Shown: positions 54,119 through 63,407, counted from the stretch's first letter. The stretch is DNA of 64,000 bases from Mycobacterium sp. 050128 (GCF_036409155.1 NZ_JAZGLW010000001.1:2418001-2482000); one strand, 5' to 3'. Notes: generated by a model from the letters alone, not told the origin. Program-made: numbers and translations.

Positions 54119-55190
54119 CGATCGCGCTCATCGGGCGGTCGGGCTGGATGAAGTTCGGGTCGTTGATCCCGTGGCCGGCGGGCTTGGCCCACATCGCGGT
54201 GCGCCAGGCCGCCTCGATCGCGTCGTCGGTCGCGCCGGCGCGCAGCATGCCGCGCAGGTCGGTCTCGTCGGCGGAGAACAGGCAGCTGCGGATCTGGCCG
54301 TCGGCCGTCAGCCGGGTGCGGTCACAGGTCCCGCAGAAGGCGTGCGACACCGAGGCGATGACGCCGAACTTTCCGGCCGGCGTATTCGGGCCGGTGTCCA
54401 CCAGCCACAGCTCGGCTGGCGCCGAACCGCGGGGGGTGGGGTCAGGGCGCAGCCGGAAGTGCGGCCGCAGCGCCGCCAGCACGTCGTCGGCCGTCAACGC
54501 GGCCTCCCGCCGCCACTGGTGCCCGGCGTCCAGCGGCATCTGCTCGATGATGCGCAACTGGTAGCCGTGTTCGAGGCAGAACCCCAGCAGCTCCACGACG
54601 TCCTCGCGACCGGTGGCCGGATCCAGCACCGCGTTCACTTTGACCGGCGCCAGCCCTGCTGCCTTGGCGGCGGCCAGGCCGGCCACCACATCGGCGAGCC
54701 GGTCCCGGCGCGTGATGGCCGCGAAGCGATCCCGGTTCACGCTGTCCAGCGAGATGTTGACGCGGTCCAGCCCGGCCGCGGTCAGCGTGGCCGCGCGACG
54801 CGCGAGCCCGACGGCGTTGGTGGTCAGCGAGATCTCCGGACGGGGACGCAATGCGGCCGCCGCCGCGACCACGTCCTCGAGGTGGCGGGACAACAGCGGC
54901 TCACCGCCGGTGAACCGGACGCTGGTGATGCCGAGCCGGGTGACGGCGATGTGCATCAGCCTGGCCAGCTCCTCGGGCCGCAGCAGCTGCTCGCCGGGCA
55001 GCCAGTCCAGTCCTTCGGCCGGCATGCAGTAACTGCACCGCAGGTTGCAGCGATCGGTCAGTGACACCCGCAGATCGGTGGCGGCCCTGCCGTAGGTGTC
55101 GAGCAGGGGGCCGTCCGTTGGCATACCGGCGGCGGGCGCGTCGCCGGTCAGGCTCGGCACCACGGGCAAACCCAGCGCGGTCAGCGTCAT
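54111..55190 (-). CDS. moaA2: GTP 3',8-cyclase MoaA (radical SAM)
   Basis: 359 residues from the ATG at 55190. The radical-SAM cluster motif Cx3Cx2C is in LTDRCNLRCSYCMPAEGLDW near residue 50, then RFTGGEPLLSRH. The second C-terminal cluster is in HAFCGTCDRTRLTADGQIRSC-like text (Cys-Gly-Thr-Cys, then Cys after 13 residues). The usual C-terminal Gly-Gly is present (MSAIGG). It converts GTP in the first step of molybdenum-cofactor synthesis. It corresponds to Rv0869c and overlaps the YccF gene stop by four bases. Confidence 0.96.
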   Translation of the reverse strand: MTLTALGLPVVPSLTGDAPAAGMPTDGPLLDTYGRAATDLRVSLTDRCNLRCSYCMPAEGLDWLPGEQLLRPEELARLMHIAVTRLGITSVRFTGGEPLLSRHLEDVVAAAAALRPRPEISLTTNAVGLARRAATLTAAGLDRVNISLDSVNRDRFAAITRRDRLADVVAGLAAAKAAGLAPVKVNAVLDPATGREDVVELLGFCLEHGYQLRIIEQMPLDAGHQWRREAALTADDVLAALRPHFRLRPDPTPRGSAPAELWLVDTGPNTPAGKFGVIASVSHAFCGTCDRTRLTADGQIRSCLFSADETDLRGMLRAGATDDAIEAAWRTAMWAKPAGHGINDPNFIQPDRPMSAIGG

Positions 55191-55594
55191 GCGGGCACCC
55201 GCGCGAATAATGGGGCCCTCGCCCCGACCGGAACGATCTCCTTGCCCAGCGGCATCAACGACACCGGGATCAGTTTGAGGTTGGCCAGCGCCAGCGGGAT
55301 GCCGACGATCGTTACCGCCATGGCCGCCGCGCTCACCACATGGCCGATCGCCAGCCAGATGCCGAACAGCAGCACCCAGATGATGTTTCCGATCAGGGCG
55401 CCGGTCCCAGCGGTCGGTTTGTCGACGATGGTCCGGCCGAATGGCCACAACGTGTACAAGGCGATGCGCAGCGCCGCGAACCCGAACGGAATCGTAATGA
55501 TGAGCAAGAAGCTGATGAGCGCCGCAGCGAGGTATCCGACGGCCATCCAGAGGCCGCCGAATACAAGCCAGATTATGTTCAGAACCAGGCGCAT
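55187..55594 (-). CDS. YccF-domain inner membrane protein
   Basis: 135 residues with two YccF repeats: LNIIWLVFGGLWMAVGYLAA followed by IPFGFAALRIALYTLWPFGR, then GNIIWVLLFGIWLAIGHVVS followed by IPLALANLKLIPVSLMPLGK. About four membrane segments. Function is unknown. It corresponds to Rv0870c and is translationally coupled to moaA2 (ATGA), though a link to molybdenum cofactor is not evident. Confidence 0.9.
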   Translation of the reverse strand: MRLVLNIIWLVFGGLWMAVGYLAAALISFLLIITIPFGFAALRIALYTLWPFGRTIVDKPTAGTGALIGNIIWVLLFGIWLAIGHVVSAAAMAVTIVGIPLALANLKLIPVSLMPLGKEIVPVGARAPLFARVPA

Positions 55595-55759
55595 ATCTCC
55601 TCCAGCAGTACTGCCAGCCTAGCGAGTGACGAGGAAACAGGGGTGCTGGCCGGGCAACCACCCGAGTAGGATCTGAATCCGCATCGCGTCCTGCACAGGC
55701 GGGACGCTTCTTATGTTGTCCATTCCTAGGTATTTCCTTCAGACAAGCAGGTGAGACCA

Positions 55760-56170
55760 GTGCCGACCGGCAAGGTTAAGTGGTACGACGCCGAGAAGGG
55801 GTTCGGCTTCCTATCGCAGGAAGACGGCGAGGACGTCTATGTCCGTTCGTCGGCGTTGCCCGAGGGCGTTGAGGGGCTGAAGGCGGGGCAGAAGGTGGAG
55901 TTCGGCCTGGCTTCCGGCCGGCGCGGACCGCAGGCGTTGAGTCTCAAGCTGATCGACCCACCGCCCACCCTCGCCAAGACGCGCCGCGAGACACCTGCTG
56001 TCGAGCACAAGCACAGCCCCGACGAGCTGCACGGCATGGTCGAGGACATGATCACGCTGCTGGAGGGCACCGTGCAGCCCGAATTGCGCAAGGGGCGTTA
56101 CCCGGACCGCAAGGTGGCGCGTCGGGTCTCCGAGGTGGTCAAGGCCGTGGCCCGGGAGCTCGACGCCTAA
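55760..56170 (+). CDS. cspB: Cold-shock-domain protein CspB
   Basis: 136 residues from GTG 55760, close to the 135 residues of M. tuberculosis CspB (Rv0871). The cold-shock domain (residues 1-66) has [20 protein letters not shown], with the RNP1-type KGFGF and the RNP2-like VYVRSS. The C-terminal half ([20 protein letters not shown] to VARELDA) is a helical extension typical of actinobacterial long Csp proteins. It binds single-stranded nucleic acids. The PE_PGRS gene that follows it in M. tuberculosis is absent here. Confidence 0.94.
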   Translation: MPTGKVKWYDAEKGFGFLSQEDGEDVYVRSSALPEGVEGLKAGQKVEFGLASGRRGPQALSLKLIDPPPTLAKTRRETPAVEHKHSPDELHGMVEDMITLLEGTVQPELRKGRYPDRKVARRVSEVVKAVARELDA

Positions 56171-56253
56171 CTGCCCGCCGCCCGGCGCAGCGAGTACCGC
56201 GGCCCAGTTTGGGTACTCACTCCTCGCGACAGTCGTGTAGCGAGGAGGCTGCG

Positions 56254-58209
56254 ATGGCACAGCAGGCGCAGGTCACCGAGGAGCAAGCGAGAGCGCTCGC
56301 CGAAGAGTCCCGCGAAAGTGGTTGGGATAAACCGTCCTTCGCCAAGGAGCTGTTTCTTGGTCACTTTCCTTTAGAGCTGATACACCCGTTCCCCAAGCCG
56401 TCGGAAGCCGATGAGGCACGCACCCGGGAGTTTCTCGCCCAGGTGCGCGAATTCCTGAAAACCGTCGACGGCAGCGTCATCGAACGGGATGCACAGATTC
56501 CCGACGAGTACGTCAAGGGCTTAGCCGCATTGGGCTGTTTCGGCATGAAGATTCCGTCCGAATATGGCGGGCTGAACATGTCGCAGGTCGCCTATAACCG
56601 GGCACTGATGATGATTTCGTCGGTTCACCCCAGCCTGGGCGCGCTGTTGTCGGCGCATCAGTCTATCGGGGTGCCCGAGCCGTTGAAGCTTGCCGGGACC
56701 GACGAGCAGAAGCGAAAGTTCTTGCCGCGCTGTGCCGCTGGCGCGATATCAGCCTTCCTGCTGACCGAGCCGGACGTGGGCTCGGATCCGGCGCGGCTGG
56801 CCTGCACGGCGACGCCGGTCGACGACGGGCGGGCCTACGAACTCGAGGGCGTGAAGTTGTGGACCACCAACGGCGTGGTCGCCGAGCTGCTGGTGGTGAT
56901 GGCCCGGGTGCCCAAGAGCGAAGGGCACCGCGGCGGCATCAGCGCGTTCGTGGTGGAAGCGGATTCGCCCGGGATCACCGTGGAGCGGCGCAACAAATTC
57001 ATGGGATTGCGCGGCATCGAGAACGGTGTGACGCGGCTGCATGCCGTCCGGGTGCCCAGCGAGAACCTCATCGGCAGGGAAGGCGACGGCCTGAAGATCG
57101 CGCTCACCACGCTGAATGCCGGGCGGTTGTCGATTCCCGCGAACGCGACGGGATCGTCGAAGTGGGCGCTGAAGATCGCCCGCGAATGGTCCGGCGAGCG
57201 GGTGCAGTGGGGCAAGCCGTTGGCCAAACATGAAGCGGTGGCGCACAAGATCTCATTCATCGCCGCCACCAACTACGCGTTGGACGCGGTGCTGGAACTG
57301 TCCGCCCAGATGGCCGACGAGGGGCGCAACGATATCCGCATCGAGGCGGCGCTGGCTAAGTTGTGGTCCAGCGAAATGGCTTGCCTCATCGCCGATGAGC
57401 TCGTGCAGATCCGCGGCGGCCGGGGTTACGAAACCGCGGAGTCGCTGGCCGCGCGCGGCGAGCGGGCGGTGCCGGCCGAGCAGGCCGTGCGCGATCTTCG
57501 AATCAACCGCATCTTCGAAGGATCCAGCGAGATCATGCGGCTGCTGATTGCCCGCGAGGCAGTCGATGCACACCTGAGCGCCGCCGGTGACCTCGCGAAG
57601 CCCGACACGGGGTTGCGCGAGAAGGCCGCCGCAGCGGTCGGTGCCAGTGGCTTCTATGCAAAGTGGTTGCCACAGCTCGTTTTTGGTGAAGGACAGCGCC
57701 CGCGGGCATTTAGCGAGTTCGGTCCGCTGGCATCCCACCTGCGCTTCATCGAGCGCTCCACCCGCAAGCTGGCTCGCAACACCTTCTACGGGATGGCACG
57801 CTGGCAAGCCAAGCTCGAGCAAAAGCAGGGGTTCCTGGGGCGCATCGTCGACATCGGCGCCGAGCTGTTCGCGATGTCGGCGGCGTGCGTGCGCGCCGAA
57901 GGGCAGCGCGTCGCGGATCCTGAACTGGGACAACAGGCTTACGAGCTGGCCGAAACGTTCTGCCAGCAGGCGAGCTTGCGGGTCGAGGCCCTGTTCGAGG
58001 CGCTGTGGGCCAACACCGACAGCAGCGATGTGCGGCTCACTCACGACGTGTTGGAGGGGCGGTACAGCTGGCTCGAGGACGGGATCGTCGATCAGTCCGA
58101 CGGCACCGGGCCGTGGATCGCGCACTGGGAAGCGGGTGAGTCGACCGAGACCAACCTGGCTCGACGATTTCTGACGGTGGCCGCGTCGACCGGCTCGATT
58201 GCCGAGTAG
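56254..58209 (+). CDS. fadE10: Acyl-CoA dehydrogenase FadE10
   Basis: 651 residues from the ATG at 56254, behind GAGGAGG. Acyl-CoA dehydrogenase marks: YGGLNMSQVAYNRALMM, FLLTEPDVGSDPARL (FAD/substrate loop), LRGIENGVTRLHAVRVPSEN, and the C-terminal RINRIFEGSSEIMRLLIARE. An extra 180-residue C-terminal helical domain matches the longer FadE10 type (Rv0873). The catalytic base appears to be the Glu of FEGSSE. It starts fatty-acyl-CoA beta-oxidation with FAD. Confidence 0.95.
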   Translation: MAQQAQVTEEQARALAEESRESGWDKPSFAKELFLGHFPLELIHPFPKPSEADEARTREFLAQVREFLKTVDGSVIERDAQIPDEYVKGLAALGCFGMKIPSEYGGLNMSQVAYNRALMMISSVHPSLGALLSAHQSIGVPEPLKLAGTDEQKRKFLPRCAAGAISAFLLTEPDVGSDPARLACTATPVDDGRAYELEGVKLWTTNGVVAELLVVMARVPKSEGHRGGISAFVVEADSPGITVERRNKFMGLRGIENGVTRLHAVRVPSENLIGREGDGLKIALTTLNAGRLSIPANATGSSKWALKIAREWSGERVQWGKPLAKHEAVAHKISFIAATNYALDAVLELSAQMADEGRNDIRIEAALAKLWSSEMACLIADELVQIRGGRGYETAESLAARGERAVPAEQAVRDLRINRIFEGSSEIMRLLIAREAVDAHLSAAGDLAKPDTGLREKAAAAVGASGFYAKWLPQLVFGEGQRPRAFSEFGPLASHLRFIERSTRKLARNTFYGMARWQAKLEQKQGFLGRIVDIGAELFAMSAACVRAEGQRVADPELGQQAYELAETFCQQASLRVEALFEALWANTDSSDVRLTHDVLEGRYSWLEDGIVDQSDGTGPWIAHWEAGESTETNLARRFLTVAASTGSIAE

Positions 58210-58222
58210 CAGAATCGTCGGC

Positions 58223-59227
58223 ATGGCCACCTACGTTGCCGGTGCAGGGGAGTTCACCCGCGACACCAACTACATCAACACTCGCATCACCGCCGACGGA
58301 CGCGACGGCTATCCCGTCGAGCCTGGCCGATATCGGCTTGTCGTCGCCCGCGCCTGCCCGTGGGCGAACCGCGCGATCATCGTCCGGCGCTTGCTGGGCC
58401 TGGAAGGTGCTCTCTCCATTGGGTTTTGCGGACCCACCCACGACGAGCGCAGCTGGACATTCGACCTCGACCCGGGTGGCGTGGACCCGGTCCTGAAGAT
58501 CCCGCGGCTGCAGGACGCCTACTTCAAGCGCTTCCCCGACTACCCCAAGGGGATCACCGTCCCGGCGATCGTCGACGTCGGAACGGGTGCCGTTGTCACC
58601 AACGACTTCGCGCAGATGACGCTGGACTTGTCCACCGAGTGGACCGCGTTGCACCGCGAGGGTGCGCCCGAGCTCTATCCGGAGCGGCTGCGCGCCGAGA
58701 TCGACGAGGTCAGCAAGAGGATCTACACCGAGATCAACAACGGGGTATACCGGTGCGGCTTCGCCGGCTCGCAGGACGCCTACGACGCCGCCTACGACCG
58801 GCTGTTCACCGCATTGGATTGGGTGAGCGATCGCCTGGCCAATCAGCGATACCTGGTGGGAGACACCATCACCGAGGCCGACGTGCGACTGTTCACCACG
58901 CTGGCCCGCTTCGACCCGGTGTATCACGGGCACTTCAAATGCAATCGAAGCAAACTGAGCGAGATGCCGGTGTTGTGGGCCTATGCGCGCGACCTGTTCC
59001 AGACGCCCGGCTTCGGCGACACGACCGACTTCGTGCAGATCAAGCAGCACTACTACATCGTGCACGCCGACATCAACCCGACCCGTATCGTGCCGAAGGG
59101 TCCGGAACTGGCGAGCTGGCTGACCGCACACGGCCGGGAGGCATTGGGCGGCAAGCCTTTCGGCGACGGAACGCCGCCCGGGCCGCCGGTCGAGGGCGAG
59201 CGGGTGCCGGCCGGCCACGGCGCTTAG
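58223..59227 (+). CDS. Glutathione S-transferase-like hydroquinone reductase (YqjG/GS-HQR family)
   Basis: 334 residues from the ATG at 58223. The active-site cysteine lies in VVARACPWANRAIIVRRLLG near residue 49, as in Xi-class glutathionyl-hydroquinone reductases; VPAIVDVGTGAVVTNDFAQM holds the thiol-binding strand. The C-terminal helical domain is of normal size (YRCGFAGSQDAYD, then FDPVYHGHFKCNRSKL). Such enzymes remove glutathione from conjugated hydroquinones. Mycobacteria lack glutathione and use mycothiol, so the true thiol partner is uncertain. It is 13 bases after fadE10. Confidence 0.9.
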   Translation: MATYVAGAGEFTRDTNYINTRITADGRDGYPVEPGRYRLVVARACPWANRAIIVRRLLGLEGALSIGFCGPTHDERSWTFDLDPGGVDPVLKIPRLQDAYFKRFPDYPKGITVPAIVDVGTGAVVTNDFAQMTLDLSTEWTALHREGAPELYPERLRAEIDEVSKRIYTEINNGVYRCGFAGSQDAYDAAYDRLFTALDWVSDRLANQRYLVGDTITEADVRLFTTLARFDPVYHGHFKCNRSKLSEMPVLWAYARDLFQTPGFGDTTDFVQIKQHYYIVHADINPTRIVPKGPELASWLTAHGREALGGKPFGDGTPPGPPVEGERVPAGHGA

Positions 59228-59230
59228 GCG

Positions 59231-59719
59231 TTAAGAAGTGAGCCGTACGGACCATTCCGCATGCGGGGCCTCATGCAGTTCACCCGCCTGGTCGACCACC
59301 AAGGTCAATAGCTGCACGACTATTCCGGTCAGCCGACCGCGTTGCGGGTCGACCGACGGGATCGTCACGGCCAGGCGGGTGCCGGGCCGGAACATGGTGG
59401 TCGACGTCTTCGCGGGGTCTTCGTACACCTGCAGCAGCCGCCACGGTGCGCGCGAAATCGCCTCGGGGACCGAGAGTTGCACCGGATAGCTGCCGGTGAC
59501 CCGCAGCTCGCCCTGAGCCTGCGGTTGCTGGCAGTCATTGAGGTTGAGCACATTGCAGTACATGTAGGGCCCCACCCGGATCGAGTGTCCGTGTGAGTAT
59601 GCGCTGATCTCCGGCCGCTGCGGGCCCGAGTCGCGCAGCAGCCACCAGGTGCCGACTCCAGCGCCCGCTGCCAACAGCGCGACCACGACCGCAAGGGCAA
59701 CGGCCACACCACGTTTCAC
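59231..59719 (-). CDS. Exported/membrane-anchored protein (DUF2771-like, Rv0875c)
   Basis: 162 residues, the same length as Rv0875c. An N-terminal hydrophobic segment (VAVALAVVVALLAAGAGVGT) serves as a signal or anchor. The outer part has a strand pattern with two cysteines (YMYCNVLNLNDCQQPQ), then LRVTGSYPVQLSVPEAIS. It is coupled by an ATGA overlap to the transporter gene upstream of it. Function unknown; convergent with the reductase gene. Confidence 0.85.
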   Translation of the reverse strand: MKRGVAVALAVVVALLAAGAGVGTWWLLRDSGPQRPEISAYSHGHSIRVGPYMYCNVLNLNDCQQPQAQGELRVTGSYPVQLSVPEAISRAPWRLLQVYEDPAKTSTTMFRPGTRLAVTIPSVDPQRGRLTGIVVQLLTLVVDQAGELHEAPHAEWSVRLTS

Positions 59720-61401
59720 TTCGGTACCGCCGCGGTCACGTCGCTGTCGCGGGGCATGCCTTCCTGCTCGACCATCACCGGCCGGTTACCGCCCAGGCCC
59801 GGGATCAGCGAGTTGCCGCGGAAGCTGACGATGGTTTGGGCCAGACCCAGAATCAATATCGCACTGATGGCCGTGAAGCCTACCCACAGCTCGGTGTAGA
59901 CCATCACGCCCACCGCGCCGCCCAGCACCCAGGCCAGCTGCAGCGTCGACTCCGAGCGCCCGAACCCCGACGCCCGGGATTCTTCGGGCAGGTCGTCTTG
60001 CAGGGATGCGTCCAGCGACGCCTTGCCGATGGCGGCAGCGGCGGAGGTGATCAGGGTAGCGATCGCGGCGGCCATCAGGCTGCCGGCCAGCGCGGCGGCC
60101 AAGGCGACCGCGCACACCGCCACCGTGCAGCGCACCACCAGCACGGCGGGCCGGCCCAGTTTCAACCGTGCGCTGGTGAAGTTGCCGGCAAAGTTTCCGA
60201 GCCCGGCCGCCGCGCCGATGATGCCCAGCATCGCGAGCTGCTCCCAGCCGTTGGCTTCGCGCGACTTCGCGACGAACGCGGGATACAGAAACAGGAAGCC
60301 GACCATCACCTTGATCGTGCAATTACCCCACAGCGAGGTAATGATGTTGCGGCCCAATGGCTGTCGCAGCGCCCCGCTGACTTCCTTGTGCCAGCTGCGG
60401 CGCAGCGGCTCGCTGTCCTGGCGATAGCTCAGGGTGGCCGGGACTTCACCCTCGGTCACCTCGACCCAACGTGGTATTCGCATTGACAGGAAGGCGCCCG
60501 CCACCGTCACCGCCACCACGACGAACAATGCTCCGGGCAGCTTGAGCAGGTTCGCACCGGCGTACTCGACGCCGCCTGCGATCGCGCCGCCGACGATGGT
60601 GCCGCCGAGCAGACCGAACATCGTCAGCCGCGCGTTGACTCGCACCAGGTCGATGGTCGGCGGCATCACCCGGGGCGTCACCGCGCTGCGCAACACACTG
60701 AACGACTTCGAGAAGACCATCATCCCCAGCGCACACGGATAGAGCACCCACGACGGGAAACTGCCGCTGGCGCCGTCGTAGTTCATGATCAGCAGCACCG
60801 CCAGCGCGGTACGCAGCCCAAAAGAGAGCGCCAGCGCGACGCGGCGGCCGTGCTGTAAGCGATCCAGCGCCGGACCGATCAGCGGTGCGATCACCGCGAA
60901 CGGCGCGATCGTGATCAGCAGGTACAAAGCGACTTTCGACTTGCTCTCCCCGCTGGCCGCGGCAAAGAACAGCGTGTTCGCCAGCGCGACAGCCATCGCG
61001 GAGTCGGCCGCGGAGTTCGCGACCACCGGCCACGTCAGCGCGGTGAGGCCGGACTTGTCGGCACCGTCGGCGGTGGCCGCCCGTTGCACCATCCAATACA
61101 TCCGGGAGCCCATCTCGCGGCTGCGCATGGCGGCGGCGCGGGTGACGGTGATCCGTTCACGTTCACCGGAGGACTCGCGCCGCGGGGGCGGGGTGTCGCG
61201 GTTCGGTTCTTTCTGCCGGCCCAGCGGCGGCAGGTAGCGGTTGGCACTGGGCGGCGGTGGTGGGCGGCGCGTGCGTCGATAGTCCGCGTCGTCGGTCGGG
61301 TAGTTGGCCATGCCGGGGTGCTGATTCGTCGATCCAGTGCGGGTCCGGCGGCCCGGGTTGGAGGGCGCACGGCCCGGATCGTCACGCCGCCGTCCAGACA
61401 C
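59716..61401 (-). CDS. Major-facilitator-type membrane transporter (Rv0876c-like)
   Basis: 561 residues from GTG 61401; the first 100 residues are hydrophilic, Pro- and Arg-rich, so an internal ATG at 61311 (MANYPTDDADY) is possible. The membrane part starts near residue 125 with about 11-12 segments, including IAPLIGPALDRLQHGRRVAL, an MFS loop-2/3 pattern. The homologue in M. tuberculosis is Rv0876c. Substrate unknown. It forms an operon with the exported protein at 59231. A 35-bp tandem repeat lies just upstream. Confidence 0.88.
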   Translation of the reverse strand: MSGRRRDDPGRAPSNPGRRTRTGSTNQHPGMANYPTDDADYRRTRRPPPPPSANRYLPPLGRQKEPNRDTPPPRRESSGERERITVTRAAAMRSREMGSRMYWMVQRAATADGADKSGLTALTWPVVANSAADSAMAVALANTLFFAAASGESKSKVALYLLITIAPFAVIAPLIGPALDRLQHGRRVALALSFGLRTALAVLLIMNYDGASGSFPSWVLYPCALGMMVFSKSFSVLRSAVTPRVMPPTIDLVRVNARLTMFGLLGGTIVGGAIAGGVEYAGANLLKLPGALFVVVAVTVAGAFLSMRIPRWVEVTEGEVPATLSYRQDSEPLRRSWHKEVSGALRQPLGRNIITSLWGNCTIKVMVGFLFLYPAFVAKSREANGWEQLAMLGIIGAAAGLGNFAGNFTSARLKLGRPAVLVVRCTVAVCAVALAAALAGSLMAAAIATLITSAAAAIGKASLDASLQDDLPEESRASGFGRSESTLQLAWVLGGAVGVMVYTELWVGFTAISAILILGLAQTIVSFRGNSLIPGLGGNRPVMVEQEGMPRDSDVTAAVPK

Positions 61402-61414
61402 AAATCAATTCTGT

Positions 61415-61484
61415 CTTATACCGGGGGCCAACCGGGCGTGGCTCGCCAACTTATACCGAGGGGCAACCGGGCAGGGCTCGTCAA
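61415..61484. repeat. Two 35-bp imperfect tandem repeats between divergent genes
   Basis: Copy 1 (61415-61449) and copy 2 (61450-61484) both begin CTTATACCG and share AACCGGGC, GGCTCG and a final CAA, differing at about six positions. They fill most of the 101-base gap between the transporter start (61401) and the DUF3027 gene start (61503), so they may hold promoter or regulator sites for both. Confidence 0.7.
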
Positions 61485-61502
61485 CCTACTATTGGAGACG
61501 CA

Positions 61503-62528
61503 ATGCATGGAGAAGACAGTGTGACCCGACCCACCGAGGAATCCGCCGTGGCCGCCGTGGCAACCGTGGCCGACTGGCCAGAAGAGTTGGCGGCGGTGCT
61601 CACGCGTGCGGTCGACCAGGCTAGGGCCGCTGTCGAGGAGTTCAGCGGACCCGACACGGTCGGCGACTACCTGGGCGTCAGCTACGAGGACCCGAGCGCC
61701 GCCACGCACCGGTTCTTGGCCCGCCTGCCCGGTTACACCGGGTGGCAGTGGGCCGCCGTCGTCGCTGCCTACCCCGGCGCCGACCGGGCCACGATCAGTG
61801 AGGTCGTGCTGGTTCCCGGGCCGACGTCGCTGCTGGCGCCCGATTGGGTGCCTTGGGACCAGCGGGTACGCCAGGGGGATCTGAGCCCCGGCGATCTGCT
61901 GCCGCCGGCGGCGAACGACGAGCGACTGGTTCCCGGCTTCATGTCCAGCGGTGACCCTCAGGTCGACGAGACCGCCGCCGAAGTCGGGCTGGGCCGTCGT
62001 TGGGTGATGAGTCTGTGGGGCCGGGCCGACGCCGCCGAGCGCTGGCACAACGGCGACTACGGCCCCGACTCGACGATGGCGCGGTCCACCAAGCGGGTGT
62101 GCCGCGACTGCGGCTTCTTCCTGCCGCTGGCGGGATCGCTGGGCGCGATGTTCGGCGTGTGCGGCAACGAGCTGTCCGCCGACGGGCACATCGTCGACAA
62201 GCAGTTTGGCTGCGGCGCGCATTCGGACACACCGGCACCGGCGGGCAGCGGGTCGCCGGCGTACGAGCCCTACGACGACGGCGTCCTGGACGTCATGGAG
62301 CCTCCGGACGATCCGCCCGAGGCGCCGGCAGCGGCGTCCGGGCCGTCCGACGAATCGCCCGAGGTGTCGGCGGAGTTACCGGAGGAGCCCACCGCGGCGC
62401 CCGAGGCCGTGGCCGAAACGCCGGAGGCTGTGGTTGAAGCGGCCGAAGCATCGGGGTCGCCGGAAGCCTCCGAAACGGTCGAGTCACCGGATGCCGCTGC
62501 GGAATCCGCGACGGATTCGCCCGACTAG
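61503..62528 (+). CDS. DUF3027 family protein (Rv0877-like)
   Basis: 341 residues from the ATG at 61503, with GGAG six bases ahead. The conserved part covers about residues 1-250: DPSAATHRFLARLPGYTGWQ, LAPDWVPWDQRVRQGDLSPG, and a zinc-like cysteine set in KRVCRDCGFFLPLAGSLGAM, followed by GVCGNE and QFGCGAHSD. The last 80 residues are a low-complexity Glu/Ala/Pro tail absent from the shorter M. tuberculosis homologue. Function unknown; no membrane segments. Overlaps the next gene's end by four bases. Confidence 0.88.
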   Translation: MHGEDSVTRPTEESAVAAVATVADWPEELAAVLTRAVDQARAAVEEFSGPDTVGDYLGVSYEDPSAATHRFLARLPGYTGWQWAAVVAAYPGADRATISEVVLVPGPTSLLAPDWVPWDQRVRQGDLSPGDLLPPAANDERLVPGFMSSGDPQVDETAAEVGLGRRWVMSLWGRADAAERWHNGDYGPDSTMARSTKRVCRDCGFFLPLAGSLGAMFGVCGNELSADGHIVDKQFGCGAHSDTPAPAGSGSPAYEPYDDGVLDVMEPPDDPPEAPAAASGPSDESPEVSAELPEEPTAAPEAVAETPEAVVEAAEASGSPEASETVESPDAAAESATDSPD

Positions 62529-62980
62529 CTTTTCTCGGCCGCGGCCTTGATTCTGGCCAGCGAGGCGTTCATACCCTCGACCAATTCGCATTCGAAGTTC
62601 GCCGTCCCACCCAGGAACGCGTTGATCGACAAGCTCGCATACGCGCTGAGGCCGTTTTCGGCGTGCCGACTCTCGACTACCCGGGTGCCTTCGCCGTTGG
62701 GCTCGAGCTCATAGCTCCAGATCGTCCGGTTGGTGTCGACCCGAAACGCCAGCTTCTTCTCCGGAATGACCTCGACGACCGTGGCCGTGGTGGGCCAGAG
62801 CAGGCCCAAGCGCCGGTTGAGGTTCAGCGTGCGGGTGCCCGGACGCAGCGGTCCGAACGACTTCATCCAGCGACACTGCGGACTCCACTCCGGCATGCGG
62901 CGGAAGTCGGAGATCAAGGCCCAGACTTTCGAGGCCGGCGCGTCGATGTCGATCTGCGCCTGCAGTAGCGGGGCTACCAT
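62525..62980 (-). CDS. SRPBCC (polyketide cyclase/START-like) protein
   Basis: 151 residues. The first strand and helix read LLQAQIDIDAPASKVWALIS, then DFRRMPEWSPQC and a C-terminal long helix (NASLARIKAAAEKS). The Bet v1/START fold suggests lipid or hydrophobic ligand binding. It occupies a place where M. tuberculosis has a PPE gene (Rv0878c), so it is an accessory difference. It is convergent with the DUF3027 gene, overlapping by four bases. Confidence 0.87.
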   Translation of the reverse strand: MVAPLLQAQIDIDAPASKVWALISDFRRMPEWSPQCRWMKSFGPLRPGTRTLNLNRRLGLLWPTTATVVEVIPEKKLAFRVDTNRTIWSYELEPNGEGTRVVESRHAENGLSAYASLSINAFLGGTANFECELVEGMNASLARIKAAAEKS

Positions 62981-63001
62981 CGGGCTTCCTTCCGGCTGAA
63001 G

Positions 63002-63277
63002 CTATTTAGGGTCGAGAAAGGTCTCCAGACCGGTCTGCGCGCCTCGCATGCCGCGACGGGCCCCGGCGAGCTGCAGCACGAAGATCGACGTGCCCACCAC
63101 GCCGGTTCCCAGCCCGGCCAGGGCCACCGAGCGCCAACTCTCCAGAGAGGGAACGAGAAACGCGGCGGCCACGGCGATCAGCCAGCCCGCGCCGCCGATC
63201 GTGATGAACGGCCACACGCGCAGCAGCGCGGGTGGCAGCGGTGGCGGCTCGGGAGCCTGGCCGGGTTGGGCGCTCAT
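63002..63277 (-). CDS. Small two-helix membrane protein (DUF2530, Rv0879c-like)
   Basis: 91 residues from the ATG at 63277, the length of Rv0879c. A Pro-rich start (SAQPGQAPEPPPLPPALLRV) precedes two hydrophobic segments (WPFITIGGAGWLIAVAAAFL and VALAGLGTGVVGTSIFVLQL), and a basic tail follows. Function unknown. A longer in-frame opening to 63409 would overlap the MarR gene start and is rejected. It sits between the SRPBCC gene and the divergent MarR gene. Confidence 0.86.
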   Translation of the reverse strand: MSAQPGQAPEPPPLPPALLRVWPFITIGGAGWLIAVAAAFLVPSLESWRSVALAGLGTGVVGTSIFVLQLAGARRGMRGAQTGLETFLDPK

Positions 63278-63407
63278 CGCGATCAATCTAACCCGCAGCC
63301 GAGGCCACCGCGGCGCGGGCTTCGGTCGCTGTCCCAGCGAATGCGTCCTCGCCCATCGTTCGACGTTTCTCGGCCCGAATTCTCGACTTCCGATGTAACC
63401 TCGCGCC

